NCBI GenBank assembly: GCA_015057305.1
Contig: SVES01000009.1
Span: 20,940 to 84,939, forward strand
Source of the DNA: Pseudobutyrivibrio ruminis
GTDB lineage: Bacteria; Bacillota; Clostridia; Lachnospirales; Lachnospiraceae
Direction of reading: 5' to 3'
DNA: 64,000 nucleotides
Shown here: one piece after another, positions 53,450-62,127 of the stretch
Position numbering within the stretch: position 1 is the first letter of the stretch
How the letters are laid out: each line of letters starts with the position of its first letter
The notes under the pieces: model-generated
Databases searched by the model: none
Told to the model about the DNA's origin: nothing
The model's input: only the letters and a program-made list of their open reading frames with translations
Program-made: the position numbers and the translations under genes

Positions 53450-55282
53450 TTACTCCTCCATCATTGGAACAATCATTATGTTCTTCAGTTCTTCTCTAGG
53501 TAAGAATGGTGCCAAATCCTCTAATGGTGGACTAACCAAGGTTCCATCCTCAAGTCTCTTTGTAGAGCTCTTTGGTTCCCATACTTGCTTAGTATCTGTA
53601 AATATCTCACAGAAAACTGGTCCATCCAGCTTTAATACTTTATCAACCACTTCTTTCATTTCAGCGTTTGTATGAGCACTGTAGTAAGGATATCCAAATG
53701 CATCTGCAATCTTTTTAAACTCCGGGAACGACAAATCCCCTGATTCTTCACCAATGCCTACTTTACAGTGATTACTAAACAGATTGTTCTGTGTAATCCT
53801 GATTGAATGGTAACCATTGTTATTAATTAAAAACAGCTTGATTGGAAGCTTGTTAGTAATAATTGTCTGCAGTTCCTGTAGATTCATCATGATACTACCA
53901 TCACCTTCGAGGCAAACAGTTTCTTTTCTGCCACCTCCAATACAGGTTCCAATGGCGGCAGGCAATCCATATCCCATGCTTGCCACAGCGCTATTGTTAG
54001 CCATACGACTGCCTTTTTTGATTACATAGGCCTGATTACCCACGACACAGCAAGCTCCATTTGAAACAGCTGTAAGAGAATTCTCTGGTAGGCTTCCACT
54101 CATGTATTTCATAAATGCATATACATTAGCACCTTCACCAGATTCCTGCCATTTATCCTCTGTAACAACTGGATAATTCTTTTTCCAGCTTTGGCAAATA
54201 TCTAACCATTCACTACCCTTAAATAGTTTCTCTTCTGTTAGATTTCTATCCATAGCTTCAAGGAAGTCCTTGGCATCTGTGTGAATAGGCATATCCACAT
54301 GAATGGTATGCTTTTTCATCTCAGCTGGGTCAATGTCAATCATTATAACCTTTGCTGCTCTAGCCCAAGTCTTCCAATTATAACCTACCTGTCTAATAGA
54401 AATACGAGTGCCTAATGCTATAATTAAGTCTGCATTTTGGATAGCCCAGTTACCTGGTCTATCACCCATATTTCCTGCACGGCCTACATAAAGCGGATTA
54501 TCATCTTCTATTAAATCAACTGCATTCCAGTATGTCACTATTGGAATATTCAGCTTTTTAGCAACTTTTCTAAAAACATCGTATCCACCAGATAATCTAA
54601 TACCGTATCTTGTATGAAATACAGGTCTTTCTGCTTTTTTTATTTCATTGATAACCTGAGCTATCACATCATCAGATACTTTTCCAGGAAGTTTTGCATC
54701 ATCCTCTGTTGGGTCATAGCCCTTTAAATCGTCTGTCTCAATGAAAGAGCCTTGATAGTTAACAGGGATATCAATCCATACAGGTCCTGGTCTGCCTGTA
54801 TTTGCCAAATGCCACGCTTTTTCTAATGCATATCTAATGTCTGTTGGTTCCTCTATCATGGTGGCATACTTTGTCATAGGCTCCACTGAACGAACAATAT
54901 CGTATTCCTGGTCTCCCAGTGCTCTAAGCCTATCGCCTGTGTACTGCATGGCATATCTTGCAGTTGTGTCATATCTTACCTGCCCACTGATGATAAACAT
55001 AGGAATAGAATCCAGCCATCCTCCAAGTACACCCGTAAGTGCGTTTGTGCCACCAGGACCAGTGGTAACACAAACTGCTGCTATTTTGTTGTCTAAACGA
55101 GCATAAGCCTCTGCCGCAATGGCACAGGCTTGTTCATGATGATTATATGTAACTGTCAAATCAGGGTGATGTCCAAGAGCATCATTCAGATGCATGGCTC
55201 CTCCACCAACTACGCTGAACACATCAGAAACACCATGTTCAACTAAAAAATTCGCTACGTAATCCGCTAATCTTATTTTCAT
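53450..55282 (-). CDS. ThDP-dependent acetolactate-synthase-like enzyme, probable sugar-branching enzyme (YerE-like)
   Basis: The 610 residues have the ThDP fold. The N-terminal domain includes FSVVGGGAMHLNDA, and the catalytic Glu50 is in NHHEQACAIAAEAYAR. TTGPGGTNALTG follows. The C-terminal ThDP motif GDGSIMMNLQE leads to NNNGYHSIR. It resembles acetolactate synthase, but it lies in a CDP-sugar operon. YerE, a flavin-containing ThDP enzyme, adds a two-carbon branch to a CDP-3,6-dideoxy-4-ketohexose in yersiniose synthesis. That match rests on context and family memory, so a simple acetolactate synthase remains possible. Confidence 0.7.
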   Translation of the reverse strand: MKIRLADYVANFLVEHGVSDVFSVVGGGAMHLNDALGHHPDLTVTYNHHEQACAIAAEAYARLDNKIAAVCVTTGPGGTNALTGVLGGWLDSIPMFIISGQVRYDTTARYAMQYTGDRLRALGDQEYDIVRSVEPMTKYATMIEEPTDIRYALEKAWHLANTGRPGPVWIDIPVNYQGSFIETDDLKGYDPTEDDAKLPGKVSDDVIAQVINEIKKAERPVFHTRYGIRLSGGYDVFRKVAKKLNIPIVTYWNAVDLIEDDNPLYVGRAGNMGDRPGNWAIQNADLIIALGTRISIRQVGYNWKTWARAAKVIMIDIDPAEMKKHTIHVDMPIHTDAKDFLEAMDRNLTEEKLFKGSEWLDICQSWKKNYPVVTEDKWQESGEGANVYAFMKYMSGSLPENSLTAVSNGACCVVGNQAYVIKKGSRMANNSAVASMGYGLPAAIGTCIGGGRKETVCLEGDGSIMMNLQELQTIITNKLPIKLFLINNNGYHSIRITQNNLFSNHCKVGIGEESGDLSFPEFKKIADAFGYPYYSAHTNAEMKEVVDKVLKLDGPVFCEIFTDTKQVWEPKSSTKRLEDGTLVSPPLEDLAPFLPREELKNIMIVPMMEE

Positions 55283-55298
55283 AATCTATATCTTCCCC

Positions 55299-56657
55299 TT
55301 ACTTGCTTACTGCCTCAATAATGACCTGTGCCATGTAATCAATCATGTCATCAGTCATTCCTGGATATACACCAACCCAGAATGTATTATTCATGATGTA
55401 TTCTGTATTTTCCAGATTTCCTACAACACGGTATGCATCTGTATTCCTGATTTGATCAAAACATGGATGCTTAATAAGATTTCCTGAGAATAGAAGTCTT
55501 GTCTGCACATTATGTTCTTCAATATACTTTGTTACATCATTTCTCTTTACACCACTTTCTGGCTTTACAGAAATAAGGAAACCAAACCAGCTTGGCTCTG
55601 AGTTTTCTGCTGGTTCTGGCAGTATAAGTTTATCTGCGACTTGGCAATTTGCAAGCTTATCATGAAGCCTTGCCCAGTTATGGCGACGTCTTTCAATAAA
55701 GCTAGGGAACTTTTTAAGCTGTTCCACACCCACAGCTGCCTGCAAGTCTGTAACCTTTAGGTTATATCCAAAGTGACTATATACATACTTATGGTCATAT
55801 CCCTGTGGAAGCTGTCCATACTGTCCATCATATCTATGTCCGCAGAAATTATCCTGTCCTGATGGACAAATGCAATCTCGGCCCCAATCGCGGAAAGAAA
55901 GTATCAATCTATGAAGCTGTGGATTATTAGTATATACACAGCCACCCTCACCCATAGTCATATGGTGTGGTGGGTAGAAAGATGATGTGCCAATATCTCC
56001 CCATGTACCAGAAAATCTAGTTTCTCCATCGATTGTATATTTTGTACCAAGGGCATCACAGTTGTCCTCTACAAGCCAAAGGTTATGCTTATCGCAAAAT
56101 TCCTTTACAGCTTTAATATCAAATGGATTACCAAGTGTATGAGCAATCATAACCGCCTTTGTTTTTGGCGAAAGAGCTGCCTCAAGCTTTGTAACATCAA
56201 TGTTGTATTGAGGTACTGTAACATCTACAAATACAGGAACTGCGCCATACTGAATCATAGGAGTAACTGTAGTTGGAAAGCCTGCAGCCACTGTGATAAC
56301 TTCATCACCACGCTTAATCTGTCTATCACCAAGCTCTGGTGCTGTGAGAGTCATAAATGCAATAAGATTTGCTGATGAGCCTGAATTTACTAAATGTGCA
56401 AACTTCACTCCAATCCAACTTGCAAACTCCTTTTCAAACTGGTCTGAAAAACGACCTGTTGTAAGCCAAAAATCAAGCATTGCATCTGTAAGGGATTGCA
56501 TTTCCTTTTCATCATAAACACGAGAAGCATAGCTAATTCTATCCCCTGGTTTAAAATTTGCCTTTGATTCCTTTGGCTCTTTAAAATCCCTATAAAACTC
56601 AGCGACCAACGACTTTATTTCATTTCGTGCTTCTTCTTCACTATTCCACTTAGACAT
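55299..56657 (-). CDS. rfbH: CDP-4-keto-6-deoxyglucose 3-dehydrase (RfbH/DdhC type)
   Basis: This DegT-fold, PMP- and iron-sulfur-dependent enzyme removes the C3 hydroxyl in CDP-3,6-dideoxyhexose synthesis. Family features include VNSGSSANLIAF, GDEVITVAAGFPTT and VEDNCDALGT. The PLP-Lys position is occupied by His-His in SFYPPHHMTMGEGG (about 231), which distinguishes RfbH from aminotransferases. Candidate [2Fe-2S] cysteines are Cys200, Cys262, Cys264 and Cys272. A companion reductase is not in the window. Confidence 0.92.
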   Translation of the reverse strand: MSKWNSEEEARNEIKSLVAEFYRDFKEPKESKANFKPGDRISYASRVYDEKEMQSLTDAMLDFWLTTGRFSDQFEKEFASWIGVKFAHLVNSGSSANLIAFMTLTAPELGDRQIKRGDEVITVAAGFPTTVTPMIQYGAVPVFVDVTVPQYNIDVTKLEAALSPKTKAVMIAHTLGNPFDIKAVKEFCDKHNLWLVEDNCDALGTKYTIDGETRFSGTWGDIGTSSFYPPHHMTMGEGGCVYTNNPQLHRLILSFRDWGRDCICPSGQDNFCGHRYDGQYGQLPQGYDHKYVYSHFGYNLKVTDLQAAVGVEQLKKFPSFIERRRHNWARLHDKLANCQVADKLILPEPAENSEPSWFGFLISVKPESGVKRNDVTKYIEEHNVQTRLLFSGNLIKHPCFDQIRNTDAYRVVGNLENTEYIMNNTFWVGVYPGMTDDMIDYMAQVIIEAVSK

Positions 56658-56683
56658 CCTATTTCCTCAATTCCTTATTAATA

Positions 56684-57463
56684 TTAATCCCACTTTTTCC
56701 ATGGAGCTTTATTTGCTTTGAGAAGTCTTTCTAAAGCCTGCTTTTCTCTTAAATTATCCATGCATTGCCAATAACCACGATGAATGTAGCTCATTAATTC
56801 TCCTTCTTTTGCCAGCTTCTCTAATGGGCTTTTCTCAAAGACAGTTTCATCACCATCAATATAGTTAAATATTTCAGGATTAAGCACCATATATCCAGCG
56901 TTAATTGGCACTCCATCAGAAATTTCCTTTTCTCTGAAGGATTTAACTGCATTATCACCACCAATATCCAACACACCTTTTGACTGATCCTGAAGTACCG
57001 CAGTAAGAGTGGCAATTTTACCATGTTCTTTATGGAACTCCAATAGCTTAGAAATATCTACATCACAGACTCCATCACCATATGTCATAAAGAATGGTTC
57101 ATCTCCAACGTATTCTTGTATTCTTTTTATTCTTCCACCAGTCATTGTATCTAGACCAGTATCAACTACAGTCACTTTCCATGGTTCCATATGTGATTTG
57201 TGAACCGTCAAATCTGAACGTCCATTTGAATAATCAAAAGTCACATCACTGTTGTGAATAAAATAATTAGTAAACCATTCCTTTATTACATGTTGTTTAT
57301 ATCCAGCGCAAATCACAAACTCATTAAAGCCATAATATGAGTATTCCTTCATGATATGCCATAAGATAGGCATCTCATCAATTTCAATCATTGGCTTAGG
57401 TTTATATGCTGATTCCTCTGCAATTCTAGTCCCATGTCCACCAGCAAGAATTACCACTTTCAT
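56684..57463 (-). CDS. rfbF: Glucose-1-phosphate cytidylyltransferase
   Basis: RfbF makes CDP-glucose from CTP and glucose-1-phosphate, the first step to CDP-dideoxyhexoses. The 259 residues have VVILAGGHGTRIAEES, PKPMIEIDEMPILWHIM, VICAGYKQHVIKEWF and YGDGVCDVDISKLL. Its start overlaps the stop of the upstream gene in an ATGA pattern, so translation may be coupled to the split glycosyltransferase. CDP-glucose 4,6-dehydratase, the next enzyme, is absent here. Confidence 0.95.
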   Translation of the reverse strand: MKVVILAGGHGTRIAEESAYKPKPMIEIDEMPILWHIMKEYSYYGFNEFVICAGYKQHVIKEWFTNYFIHNSDVTFDYSNGRSDLTVHKSHMEPWKVTVVDTGLDTMTGGRIKRIQEYVGDEPFFMTYGDGVCDVDISKLLEFHKEHGKIATLTAVLQDQSKGVLDIGGDNAVKSFREKEISDGVPINAGYMVLNPEIFNYIDGDETVFEKSPLEKLAKEGELMSYIHRGYWQCMDNLREKQALERLLKANKAPWKKWD

Positions 57464-58581
57464 TTCTTAATATCTCCCTCTACAGTCTTTTCTAACATAA
57501 ATGTATTATTTTCAAACTTCCAATGAAGAAGTTTTATATCATGCTTTTTGTTATAGTCATCAACATAATTATTCAGATTTTCTAATGTATTCTCATCTAT
57601 TACATCACCCGAATCTTCATCAATACCATCAGCATAATTACTATAATTATTATTTATAGTGCAGGTATAATACCCACTCACACCAGACCCCATTGGCAAT
57701 TCATCCAAATTAACTAAAGCTAATGAATTTTCAACATAACCTACATTAAAGGCTACACCCCCGCCCATATATCCTTTAAGAGTGCCGCTGACGCAACAAT
57801 TAAGCACAACACCGCTTCCTTTTCCAGCGATAATACCTGTGTTTTCTCCACCTACCCAGGCATTTTCTACATTAAGATTCAGTACTGTACCATTAAGATT
57901 TGCAAACAAACCTACATCTTTTTCCTCAACTAAAATGTTTAGACTTTTAATTGAATGTCCATTACCATTGTATATTCCTTCAAAAGGAATATCATCGTCT
58001 GCGCCTATAGGTTTCCATCTAGTCTCGCCATTTAAATCAATATCATCGGTTTGAATAAATACCTTGCCAGCAAATGATTCACCTTTATTTGTTAGGTCTC
58101 TTAGTTTATTCAAATCCTTAGCAGATGAAATCTGATATGGATTATCCACAGTTCCCTTCCCTTCAAAGGGATATGTTGATTTGCTTTTTGAACTGCTGTA
58201 TATTGCTGTCATATTTTTTGCAGTTTTTCTGCTAATAAATGTTTTATCAACCTCAATACCATCGTTCAATTTATATACGAATACATTGTCTACTTGACCT
58301 ATTAATGTATAATCCGTATCTTTTACATCTGAAAACCATTTTTGGATGTCACGTTGCCCGAGCCTCTTACCTCCTCTGAATGCCATTTCATGAACTTCCA
58401 TACAATCTTCTATATCAGTCCAAACCACTATATCCGGTTCATTTCCTCTAAGTGACATCACTTCATTACTTGCATAATCATCTGCACAAACATCATAGAA
58501 TAACACAGGAACCTCACCACTCATATTGTAATTATCTAAAAAGATGTTATATACTTTCACATAAGGAAAGCCCCAAATCAC
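57460..58581 (-). pseudogene. C-terminal part of a split membrane glycosyltransferase, with GLUG repeats
   Basis: The frame stays open from 58719 to 57460, but its first start-type codon is the GTG at 58581. The first part (about 140 residues) reads like the extracytoplasmic tail of a GT-C enzyme. From about 142 it carries GLUG-type repeats: GTVDNPYQISSAKDLNKL, FEGIYNGNGHSIKSL, VGLFANLNGTVLNLNVENAWVGGENTGIIAGKGSG. Removing one C from the run 58719-58725 fuses it to the membrane protein at 58712, giving 869 residues. It overlaps rfbF by four bases. Confidence 0.8.
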
Positions 58582-58711
58582 TGAACTTTCATCAGTATAA
58601 TAATCAATTAGTTCTGATATTTTTTCGTATTTCTTTTTTTCCTCTTTACTAAATTTAAATCCTTTTAAACATTTAATATTTACTGTTTCCGTTTTCTCCC
58701 AAATTGGAGCT

Positions 58712-60070
58712 TCACTGTCCCCCCCACCAAGAATAGGAACATATCATTTTTTGTGGGACACAAGCAATTAAAAACAAAACTAATGGAATAATTCCTAATA
58801 GCTTCTCACCTTTTTTCTTTATTTCTACATCTCTAAAAGCCAAATAGACCCCAGCAGGGACAAGTAAAATAGCTGAAATTGTGATAACTCTTGATTCAGA
58901 ATTATTCATAATTGTTGAATATCCAGCTCCAAATGCAGAAAAGGCTACTACAAATGCTTTAATATCATATTTTCCTCTTGAAACTATCAAATGATATATA
59001 ATCCAAACTATTATTCCTAAAAAAATAAACGTAAGTATCTGTGGCATCCAATTAAAAATATTTGCATCTTGATACAATGAGTACAAAAAATCTTTTTTGT
59101 TAATAAACTGTATATTCAAAAATAAATTCAAATATTCATTCAAGAAGTCTTTAATATATATAGCAATGATAATTATATAAATCGTTTTTAAAGCACGTAC
59201 CTTGTATATGCTAAAATACCTATCTAATAGAATAATAATTAAACATATAAGCAAAAAAGGAAGATTCAAACGGACCGTTTCTATAAGTTTAAAAAATAAA
59301 ACATCTAATGGTGTCCCCTTTGAAGATGTATCTTTATATACTTGGTAAATATAATCATTAAGACCACCTTTTATAATAAAATATAAAAAGACAGGTAATA
59401 CTGTGACTAAAACTCCCCCAACGATACTTGCAATAGTTTTTAAAACTTCTTTTTCGTATTTTATAAAGCAAAGTATCAGTAAGAGTAACCCGTAAGAAAC
59501 AAAACCAGCAACTGCCCCCGTTTGTTTCTGTAAAAACATCAAGCCCCCTATTGCACCTGCAACAAAAGTCCAAATATATCTTTTTGCATTATTAGCATCC
59601 GTATAATCTGCATATTTAAATAATGTCCAACACATTAGTACAAACAATAACTGCTGTGTTTGATTATAATCTCCCACCAAATCATAAACATTTGCACTAA
59701 GTAAAAGCGTGGTAATCATACACCCGAACAGTGCAATAGTAGGTTCAACTCGTTTTATCAGCAGATAATAAACAAGCTCGATAACTAGCACTCTTTGCAA
59801 AAGTCTCCAAAATCGAAATACTATAAAATAGCCAAATGATAATTTCCAAAGAATAGCATCCTCAATTAACCCTAAAGGCGGTAAATAATAATAAAAATCT
59901 TTATATGGGACTTTTCCTTCTTTTATTAGTTCAACACAAAACTTTGTCCAGCCTTCAGATAAAGTGAAAGATTTATTAAACCAAATACAATTATAAATAA
60001 CCACAAAAATACCAAGAAGTACCATGTGAATAATGATTATTTTTTTCTTATCAACTTTAATCATAAACAT
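58712..60070 (-). CDS. Polytopic membrane glycosyltransferase (GT-C/PMT-like), truncated by frameshift
   Basis: The 452 residues have about ten to twelve hydrophobic segments. An early extracytoplasmic loop with acidic residues (KFCVELIKEGKVPYKDFYYYLPPLGLIEDAI) is typical of GT-C enzymes that use polyprenyl-phosphate sugars. The frame stops at 58712 just after a seven-C run in CSYSWWGGQ; with six C it would read CSYSWWGDSEAP and continue into the GLUG frame. It is the first gene of the operon. The start lies about 160 bases from the divergent regulator gene. Confidence 0.8.
   Translation of the reverse strand: MFMIKVDKKKIIIIHMVLLGIFVVIYNCIWFNKSFTLSEGWTKFCVELIKEGKVPYKDFYYYLPPLGLIEDAILWKLSFGYFIVFRFWRLLQRVLVIELVYYLLIKRVEPTIALFGCMITTLLLSANVYDLVGDYNQTQQLLFVLMCWTLFKYADYTDANNAKRYIWTFVAGAIGGLMFLQKQTGAVAGFVSYGLLLLILCFIKYEKEVLKTIASIVGGVLVTVLPVFLYFIIKGGLNDYIYQVYKDTSSKGTPLDVLFFKLIETVRLNLPFLLICLIIILLDRYFSIYKVRALKTIYIIIIAIYIKDFLNEYLNLFLNIQFINKKDFLYSLYQDANIFNWMPQILTFIFLGIIVWIIYHLIVSRGKYDIKAFVVAFSAFGAGYSTIMNNSESRVITISAILLVPAGVYLAFRDVEIKKKGEKLLGIIPLVLFLIACVPQKMICSYSWWGGQ
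58719..58725 (-). other. Seven-C homopolymer tract at the frameshift
   Basis: Seven C on the plus strand (seven G on the coding strand) sit where the membrane frame and the GLUG frame diverge. Six would restore one 869-residue frame. This could be a phase-variable tract, a fixed mutation or a sequencing error. Confidence 0.85.
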
Positions 60071-60128
60071 TCTCCATTACCCTGATAAATCTTTCGTTTC
60101 CTTTACTTAAAGCTTAAAAACATAGTTC

Positions 60129-60157
60129 ATTATAGTAAAGATATTTACTAAATTCAA
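60129..60157 (-). promoter_or_regulatory. Promoter of the glycan operon
   Basis: On the minus strand TTGAAT (60152-60157) and a perfect TATAAT (60129-60134) are separated by 17 bases. The palindrome 60133-60150 fills the spacer. Confidence 0.65.
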
Positions 60158-60200
60158 TAGTAAAGATATTTACTAAATTACATAGTAAATTTTTTTACTA
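60133..60200. promoter_or_regulatory. Three palindromic operators, spaced 25 bp apart
   Basis: TAGTAAA-n4-TTTACTA occurs at 60133-60150, 60158-60175 and 60183-60200. The arms are identical in all three, the spacers are gata, gata and tttt, and the starts are exactly 25 bp apart. They lie between the glycosyltransferase gene and the divergent regulator gene, so they are likely binding sites of that regulator. Confidence 0.8.
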
Positions 60201-60235
60201 TGTATACTTTCTCCTAGAGGAAGGGGTGAGTATAA

Positions 60236-60445
60236 TTGGACTATATAAAAAGAATAAAAGATATTAGAGAAGACTCTGATTATACTCAAGAGTATGTTGC
60301 AAAATATCTCGGTACTTCTCAGACAATGTATGCCCGATATGAACGCGGTGCAAATGAATTACCTATTCATCATTTAATAAAACTATGTAAATTATATAAT
60401 GTTTCTGCCGACTATTTATTAGGTCTAACTAAAGCAAAAAAATAA
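60236..60445 (+). CDS. Cro/C1-type (XRE) transcription regulator
   Basis: The 69 residues are a single helix-turn-helix domain: IKDIREDSDYTQEYVAKYLGTSQTMYARYERGANELPIHHLIKLCKLYNVSADYLLGLT. The TTG at 60236 is the start, with GGGGTGA upstream. It is divergent from the glycan operon and faces three palindromes. Autoregulation and repression of the glycan operon are inferred from position. Confidence 0.9.
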   Translation: MDYIKRIKDIREDSDYTQEYVAKYLGTSQTMYARYERGANELPIHHLIKLCKLYNVSADYLLGLTKAKK

Positions 60446-60472
60446 GAGGTCAAATTGACCTCTTATTTTTTT
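60438..60472. terminator. Bidirectional terminator after the regulator gene
   Basis: ATAAGAGGTCAA (60442-60453) pairs with TTGACCTCTTAT (60455-60466), followed by a T run on the plus strand and an A-rich stretch on the other side. It overlaps the regulator's stop and may also serve the TauE-type gene on the minus strand. Confidence 0.88.
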
Positions 60473-60490
60473 GAAGAATGTATTTCTCAA

Positions 60491-61225
60491 TTAAAATATT
60501 CCAATATTATCCACAACCATAGATACACCTGAAATTATTAGAAAAATTATAACCAATTTCTTAACAAGCTTCTCGTTTAATACATCCCCACATTTCATTC
60601 CAAGAAACAGGCTTATTAGCATCACTGGAGCTAAAATTACAGCTTGTTTAATACTGTCAAATGTCATTACTCCTAGTGCTATATAGGATATAACCCTAAA
60701 AGTATTTTCAGCGATAAATACCATACTAAGGTTTGCTTTAAACTCTGAGCTAGTCCTAGTAATTCTACTTACAAAAGCAGCCACTAATACTCCCACACCA
60801 AACATTCCACACATTGCACCTGCAAGAATACCCATAGTTATATTAAAAACTTTATGACTATTTCCTGTGGATGAATTATATTCTCGATAAAGCATATCAA
60901 TGCCTACGAGCGTAACCATGACACCAAATATCATTTTTACAATATTAGCATTTACATATCTTAAAACAAAAGCTCCAGGCAAGCTGCCAAGAATAACCAC
61001 AATAATAAGTGGAATAACAATATTTTTATCTATATACTTTCTGTTTTTGTATGTAAGTATTACATTTGTAGGATATCCTAAAACTAATTCAACTGGAGAA
61101 ATATTTACATTGTTAACTCCAAATCCAAGTATGGTATCAAATACCAATGTGTTTGCAAAACCACACAAACCTTTTATAAAAAATGCGCAAAATGCCGCAA
61201 TAATCCAAATCAATTCTTTAACCAC
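60491..61225 (-). CDS. TauE/SafE-family membrane permease
   Basis: The family exports sulfite, sulfoacetate or related anions, but most members are uncharacterised. The 244 residues have about eight hydrophobic segments. The two halves carry the family blocks AFFIKGLCGFANTLVFDTILGF and GILAGAMCGMFGVGVLVAAFV. It follows the ABC ATPase gene by 22 bases. The substrate cannot be told from the sequence. Confidence 0.85.
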   Translation of the reverse strand: MVKELIWIIAAFCAFFIKGLCGFANTLVFDTILGFGVNNVNISPVELVLGYPTNVILTYKNRKYIDKNIVIPLIIVVILGSLPGAFVLRYVNANIVKMIFGVMVTLVGIDMLYREYNSSTGNSHKVFNITMGILAGAMCGMFGVGVLVAAFVSRITRTSSEFKANLSMVFIAENTFRVISYIALGVMTFDSIKQAVILAPVMLISLFLGMKCGDVLNEKLVKKLVIIFLIISGVSMVVDNIGIF

Positions 61226-61247
61226 CTAAAACAATTATATCGTTAAA

Positions 61248-61826
61248 TTAAAGGCGAATCTTTTTAGCAAAGTCCAAGCCCTCTTCACTTTCTTGGGCAA
61301 TCAAAAGGGGCCTGCTACCTTTAATTTCTAAAAGATAATCTAGTACTTTCTTTTGCAAATCATCATTCATTCCCTCAAACAGGTTATCAACAACTATAAA
61401 ATCACTTGGAAGAAACAACGCCTTTACCAGTTCTACTAGCTTTTGTTCAACAGCTTCAAGCTCTCCAACAGGGCATTCCATTTTATCAGCAAGCAAAAAC
61501 CTTGATAATTCCTCAATTGCTCTTCCCTTGCTTGCAAATCTATGAGCTTTCTTCACGTTCCAAATAGCACTCTTTTTTAGGTTTAATTGTCCTTCCTGAG
61601 ACACATAAGAAGTCTGTAGCGTAGGATACTTATAATCTCCCATCCTAGCCACCTTTCCCTCATCAGGTTTTTCTAGCCCCATAAATATTTTAAGAGCCGT
61701 AGTTTTACCTGAGCCTTTTGGTCCTACAAAAGCATAGCATCTGCCATCCTCTATCTCTACATTAAGATTATTTAAAATCTTTTGACCATTGAATGATTTA
61801 TTTATATTTTCAAGTATTATTGTCAT
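61248..61826 (-). CDS. ABC-type ATPase with degenerate catalytic motifs
   Basis: The 192 residues have Walker A VGPKGSGKTTALKIFMGL and the D-loop region, but the signature LSGGQ is replaced near VGELEAVEQK. The Walker B Glu is replaced by Asn (FIVVDNLFEG). It could bind ATP but probably hydrolyses it poorly. No permease gene for it is adjacent apart from the TauE-type gene, which is unrelated to ABC transporters. Its role is unknown. Confidence 0.8.
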   Translation of the reverse strand: MTIILENINKSFNGQKILNNLNVEIEDGRCYAFVGPKGSGKTTALKIFMGLEKPDEGKVARMGDYKYPTLQTSYVSQEGQLNLKKSAIWNVKKAHRFASKGRAIEELSRFLLADKMECPVGELEAVEQKLVELVKALFLPSDFIVVDNLFEGMNDDLQKKVLDYLLEIKGSRPLLIAQESEEGLDFAKKIRL

Positions 61827-62082
61827 AATTTATCGCTCATTACTCTTTTTCAATAAAGCCTAAAAATGTTGTATTTTAAATTTATTTTGCGTACTTTTAA
61901 CAGCACTTTATTTACTATATTATTACAATAATAAAAATTCAACCTATCTATATAGTTGGTTGTAAAAATAATGACTTTTTGGTTTTAGATTGTTATACCG
62001 ATTTATTTTTACAACCATGTTTTATTATCAGCGCTAATATCAGCAGAAGGGTTACACAAAATCTGGATATCCAAGTAAATTA
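61827..62082. other. Intergenic region upstream of the ABC ATPase gene
   Basis: About 255 bases, mostly AT-rich. It holds the 14-bp inverted repeat at 61957-62017. I see no ORF or clear promoter hexamers that I would assert. Confidence 0.5.
61957..62017. repeat. 14-bp perfect inverted repeat, 33 bases apart
   Basis: TGGTTGTAAAAATA (61957-61970) is the exact reverse complement of 62004-62017. It is upstream of the ABC ATPase gene. It may be a leader hairpin, a paired operator or the trace of a small element; no flanking target duplication was seen. Confidence 0.6.
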
Positions 62083-62083
62083 A

Positions 62084-62122
62084 CAAAAAAAATCTGGATT
62101 CAGTGACAATCACCGAATCCAG
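62084..62122 (-). terminator. Rho-independent terminator after dnaJ
   Basis: On the minus strand CTGGATTCGGTGA (from 62122) pairs with TCACTGAATCCAG (62094-62106), followed by ATTTTTTTTG. The loop has three bases. Confidence 0.9.
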
Positions 62123-62127
62123 TCTAA

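Noticed and set aside
53450..55282. Plain acetolactate synthase for branched-chain amino acids
   Set aside because: Kept as the alternative, but the RfbF/RfbH operon context and absence of ilvN or ilvC nearby favour a sugar-branching role.
60133..60200. Three evenly spaced repeats as a short CRISPR array
   Set aside because: The repeats are palindromic and only 18 bp long, with 7-bp spacers. No cas gene is near. They fit operators.
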